A DNA stretch of 64,000 nucleotides, from assembly GCA_040756515.1 (NCBI GenBank), contig JBFLYW010000010.1:1-64000 (forward strand). The letters are read 5' to 3'. How positions within the stretch are numbered: the stretch's first letter is position 1; each line of letters starts with the position of its first letter. Shown here one piece after another: positions 61,905 to 64,000 of the stretch. The translations under genes and the position numbers were made by a program. The notes under the pieces were generated by a model. That model ran no database searches. It had not been told where the DNA came from and worked only from the letters and a program-made list of their open reading frames with translations. This DNA is from DSXH01 sp020724325. Lineage in GTDB: Bacteria > Bacteroidota > Ignavibacteria > Ignavibacteriales > Melioribacteraceae.

Positions 61905-62643
61905 ACATAACTCCTCTAAGGTTAGTTTGTTTATTAATTACATAGTGTATTTGATAATTCGATTGGAATTGTTTAATAATTATTAAATTGTTCGGATTTA
62001 CAAAATTAGAAACTTTACCCCCTCTTTTAATTAAAGATATTTTTTTCACACAATAGCCCAAATAGATAGGTGTAGTTTTTTTGCACTTAGAAAATAGGAA
62101 AAACTAATTAATCTCAAAAGCTTTTTTGAAGATTTTATCATTTTTTAATATCAATTTTTTATTAGATCATTTTGAATTGTAAGTCAATTTTTTATAGAAT
62201 TAACTGGTTGTGTGAATTAAAAATTCAACTTTAAAAACTGTTCATTCAGTTTAAGAACAATATTTTATATTATTATCGCCGCGGTTAATCGTGGGGTTAA
62301 TGAAACCAAACATAATTTTCAAAACCGTTTTAACGGTTCATAATCTAATTCACACAACAAGTAACTTCAGAAAAATACCCCTTGTCATTTCTCATCCCGC
62401 CTTGCGGGATTCGAAATAACATTTCGAGCCCATCGTTGACAGATCGGGAGAGTCGAACCTAAGCCTCGAAGGTCAAGAGTTGTTATTCAGTTCCTCATGA
62501 CCTTCAAGGTTATCAAGGTTCTTTCGAAGCGAAATTACTGAATTTTTTAGAAGTCTAAACTAGTTAGAAAAACTTTTGAACGATTAATTTCCTACCCGAT
62601 TATATTCAATTCCTTATATTTGCTCAATTAATTGGAGCAATCA
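61905..62643. other. 739-bp intergenic region with a cluster of short palindromes
   Basis: The gap separates two divergently transcribed genes and must contain both promoters, which I cannot place with confidence. No ORF is convincing. The left two thirds are plain AT-rich DNA. Between 62394 and 62509 lie three inverted repeats: ATCCCGC-CTT-GCGGGAT (62394-62410), TCGAAAT-AAC-ATTTCGA (62411-62427), and CCTCGAAGGTCA/TGACCTTCAAGG (62464-62475 with 62498-62509, one mismatch). Confidence 0.7.
62394..62410. repeat. 17-nt palindrome shared with the pseudo-tRNA array
   Basis: The sequence ATCCCGCCTTGCGGGAT is a 7-bp stem with a 3-base loop. It differs from the plus-strand form in the pseudo-tRNA array (ATCCCGCTTTGCGGGAT) by one loop base. 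This supports a dispersed palindromic element rather than a tRNA-specific sequence. Confidence 0.7.
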
Positions 62644-63852
62644 ATGAAAACGATCCTTAAAATATTTTTTCTCTTTATTTTTCTTTTTACTAATTCCATC
62701 TATGCTCAATCTACTAATCCGTATGTTATACTTGTCTCTTTCGATGGATTTAGATGGGATTATTTGAATAGGAATTTATCTCCCAATCTTGAATTTATTA
62801 GACAGAATGGAGCTTCGGCATTATCGTTACGACCTTCATTCCCATCTAAAACATTCCCGAATCATCAATCAATCATTACAGGAATGTACGTTGAGAACCA
62901 TGGAATTATAGCCAATACTTTCAGAGATGAATTCAGCAATGAGATATATAGAATGGGCGATACTTCTGCTGTAAGAAACAGCCGATGGTATTTGGGTGAA
63001 GCTTTCTGGGAAACAGCAGAACGAAATGGAATTACTACTGCAAGTTATTTCTGGCCCGGCTCTGAAATGAATCTGCCTTATAGAAGACCAACTTACTTTG
63101 AAAATTATGAGCACTTCAGACCTTATGAAAAAAGAGTTGAAGGAGTTGTAAATTGGCTCAAACTTCCAATTGATAAACGACCCAGGTTTATAACTTTGTA
63201 TTTTGATGATACAGATACTCAAGGTCATCGTTACGGTACAGACTCGCCGGAATTAAACAATGCTATTAAGAGAGTAGATAGTATGATAGGATTGCTCTTC
63301 TCTAAACTTGATGAAATTAACATGAGAGACAGCGTAAATATAATTGTAGTCTCAGATCATGGAATGACAAATATTTCCGATGAAAAAACCATTAATGTGG
63401 AAAACATTTTAAAGGGAATGAATTGTAAATTTTTTGATAATGGTCCTTTAATGACCATTGATGCACCAAAAGATAAATTTGAAGAGGTTTATCAACTTCT
63501 TAAACGTAACGAAAATCATTTTAAGGTTTACAAGAAAAATGAAATTCCGGATTATTTTCGTTATAAAAATCATCCTTTTATTGGTCAATTATTATTAATG
63601 GCTGATATTGGCTGGTCGTTAATTAGCGATAGAAAATCTGAATACGATTCTAAAGGAAATCATGGATACGATCATAATCATATAGATATGCACGGAATAT
63701 TTTTAGCAATAGGACCATACTTTAAGAGCGGTTATAGAACCGGAACCGTTTGGAATATTGATATCTATCCTCTGCTCTGCAAAATATTTAACATTACTCC
63801 GCGTTCAAATATTGATGGGAAAGCAGAGAGAATTGAGTTTATACTTAAATGA
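62644..63852 (+). CDS. Secreted ENPP-type phosphodiesterase / nucleotide pyrophosphatase
   Basis: A 402-residue member of the alkaline phosphatase superfamily. A signal peptide (MKTILKIFFLFIFLFTNSIY) indicates export. Metal and catalytic residues of the ENPP family are seen: VSFDGFRWDYL (Asp), FPSKTFPNHQSIITG (nucleophilic Thr), YFDDTDTQGHRYG (Asp, His), VVSDHGM (Asp-His) and the late NHGYDHNHIDMHGIF (His). It probably cleaves nucleotide or lipid phosphodiesters; the substrate cannot be read from sequence. The ATG at 62644 has GGAG six bases upstream; an in-frame TTG at 62632 is less likely. Confidence 0.9.
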   Translation: MKTILKIFFLFIFLFTNSIYAQSTNPYVILVSFDGFRWDYLNRNLSPNLEFIRQNGASALSLRPSFPSKTFPNHQSIITGMYVENHGIIANTFRDEFSNEIYRMGDTSAVRNSRWYLGEAFWETAERNGITTASYFWPGSEMNLPYRRPTYFENYEHFRPYEKRVEGVVNWLKLPIDKRPRFITLYFDDTDTQGHRYGTDSPELNNAIKRVDSMIGLLFSKLDEINMRDSVNIIVVSDHGMTNISDEKTINVENILKGMNCKFFDNGPLMTIDAPKDKFEEVYQLLKRNENHFKVYKKNEIPDYFRYKNHPFIGQLLLMADIGWSLISDRKSEYDSKGNHGYDHNHIDMHGIFLAIGPYFKSGYRTGTVWNIDIYPLLCKIFNITPRSNIDGKAERIEFILK

Positions 63853-63872
63853 AATTGATATTTAAAGAAACA

Positions 63873-63943
63873 GCACACAGATTAAACGGATGAGAACAGA
63901 TTTTTTATCAGTTCAAATCATTTACGTCGGTTAATCTGTGTGC
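63873..63943. repeat. Inverted repeat after the phosphodiesterase gene
   Basis: The arms GCACACAGATTAAACG (63873-63888) and CGGTTAATCTGTGTGC (63928-63943) match in 15 of 16 positions across a 39-base spacer that contains a T run. It lies 20 bp after the stop. It may work as a terminator for either flanking gene or be a dispersed repeat; no T-tract follows it directly. Confidence 0.5.
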
Positions 63944-63956
63944 CATAATTACGTTA

Positions 63957-64000
63957 TTAGTTACCTTTAAAGTTATTGAATGGAACTTCTACCTGTATAG
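63957..64000 (-). CDS. C-terminal 13 residues of an unidentified protein (truncated by window edge)
   Basis: On the minus strand one frame is open from the right edge and ends in VEVPFNNFKGN followed by TAA (63957-63959). The other two frames stop sooner. The fragment is too short to identify, and may not be a gene. Confidence 0.25.
   Translation of the reverse strand, partial: IQVEVPFNNFKGN

Overview
The window is AT-rich bacterial DNA. It looks like a member of the Bacteroidota/Chlorobiota/Ignavibacteriota (FCB) group, most likely the class Ignavibacteria. That placement is my inference from gene content and order (tRNA-Tyr/Gly/Thr/Trp around secE-nusG, CarboxypepD-reg/TonB receptors of the Oar type, a DUF4783-like protein, clear Shine-Dalgarno sites), not from a database search.

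Region 1 (about 0.2-32.4 kb, all on the minus strand) is an unusually complete transcription/translation supercluster. In transcription order it runs: a predicted promoter, tRNA-Tyr, a tandem array of broken tRNA-like units, tRNA-Gly, tRNA-Thr, rpmG, tRNA-Trp, secE, nusG, rplK-A-J-L, rpoB-C, rpsL-rpsG-fusA-tuf, the S10 genes (rpsJ to rpsQ), the spc genes (rplN to secY, with tRNA-Gln lodged between rplR and rpsE), map-infA-rpmJ, and the alpha genes (rpsM-K-D, rpoA, rplQ). Hairpin terminators or attenuators lie after rplL, after tuf and after rplQ. Two genes too short for ordinary ORF cut-offs, rpmJ and rpmG, are present and intact.

The most unusual part is 31.14-32.16 kb. About ten head-to-tail units of 76-104 nt derive from the neighbouring tRNA-Thr and tRNA-Gly genes. 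The anticodon arm in each is replaced by the same palindrome (ATCCCGC-AAA-GCGGGAT), and the Gly-derived units carry a second palindrome in the D-arm. The same 17-nt palindrome recurs 30 kb away with one base changed, which suggests a mobile short palindromic element that invaded tRNA genes and was then amplified.

Region 2 (32.5-41.4 kb, minus strand): a ComM/YifB AAA ATPase; nuoG-nuoH-nuoI of respiratory complex I without the other nuo genes; an M16 zinc protease; a CBS-less IMP dehydrogenase/GMP reductase family enzyme; a small inverted-repeat element. Region 3 (40.3-49.2 kb, minus) is a tightly packed or overlapping set: DUF4783-like protein, large NtrY-like membrane histidine kinase, AddA-like helicase-nuclease, N-acetylmuramoyl-L-alanine amidase.

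Region 4 (49.2-53.8 kb): a fibronectin-type lipoprotein, a 626-bp element with MITE-like ends and about 130-bp internal tandem repeats, and the pyrimidine operon pyrR-pyrB-pyrC behind a PyrR-type attenuator leader. Region 5 (53.9-64 kb) is mostly envelope proteins: an OmpA-family protein, tRNA-Pro, a lipoprotein with a carboxypeptidase-regulatory-like domain next to a beta-barrel-like protein, yajQ, a TonB-dependent receptor and an ENPP-type phosphodiesterase. The intergenic DNA there carries several short palindromes. No rRNA genes, CRISPR arrays or phage genes are visible.
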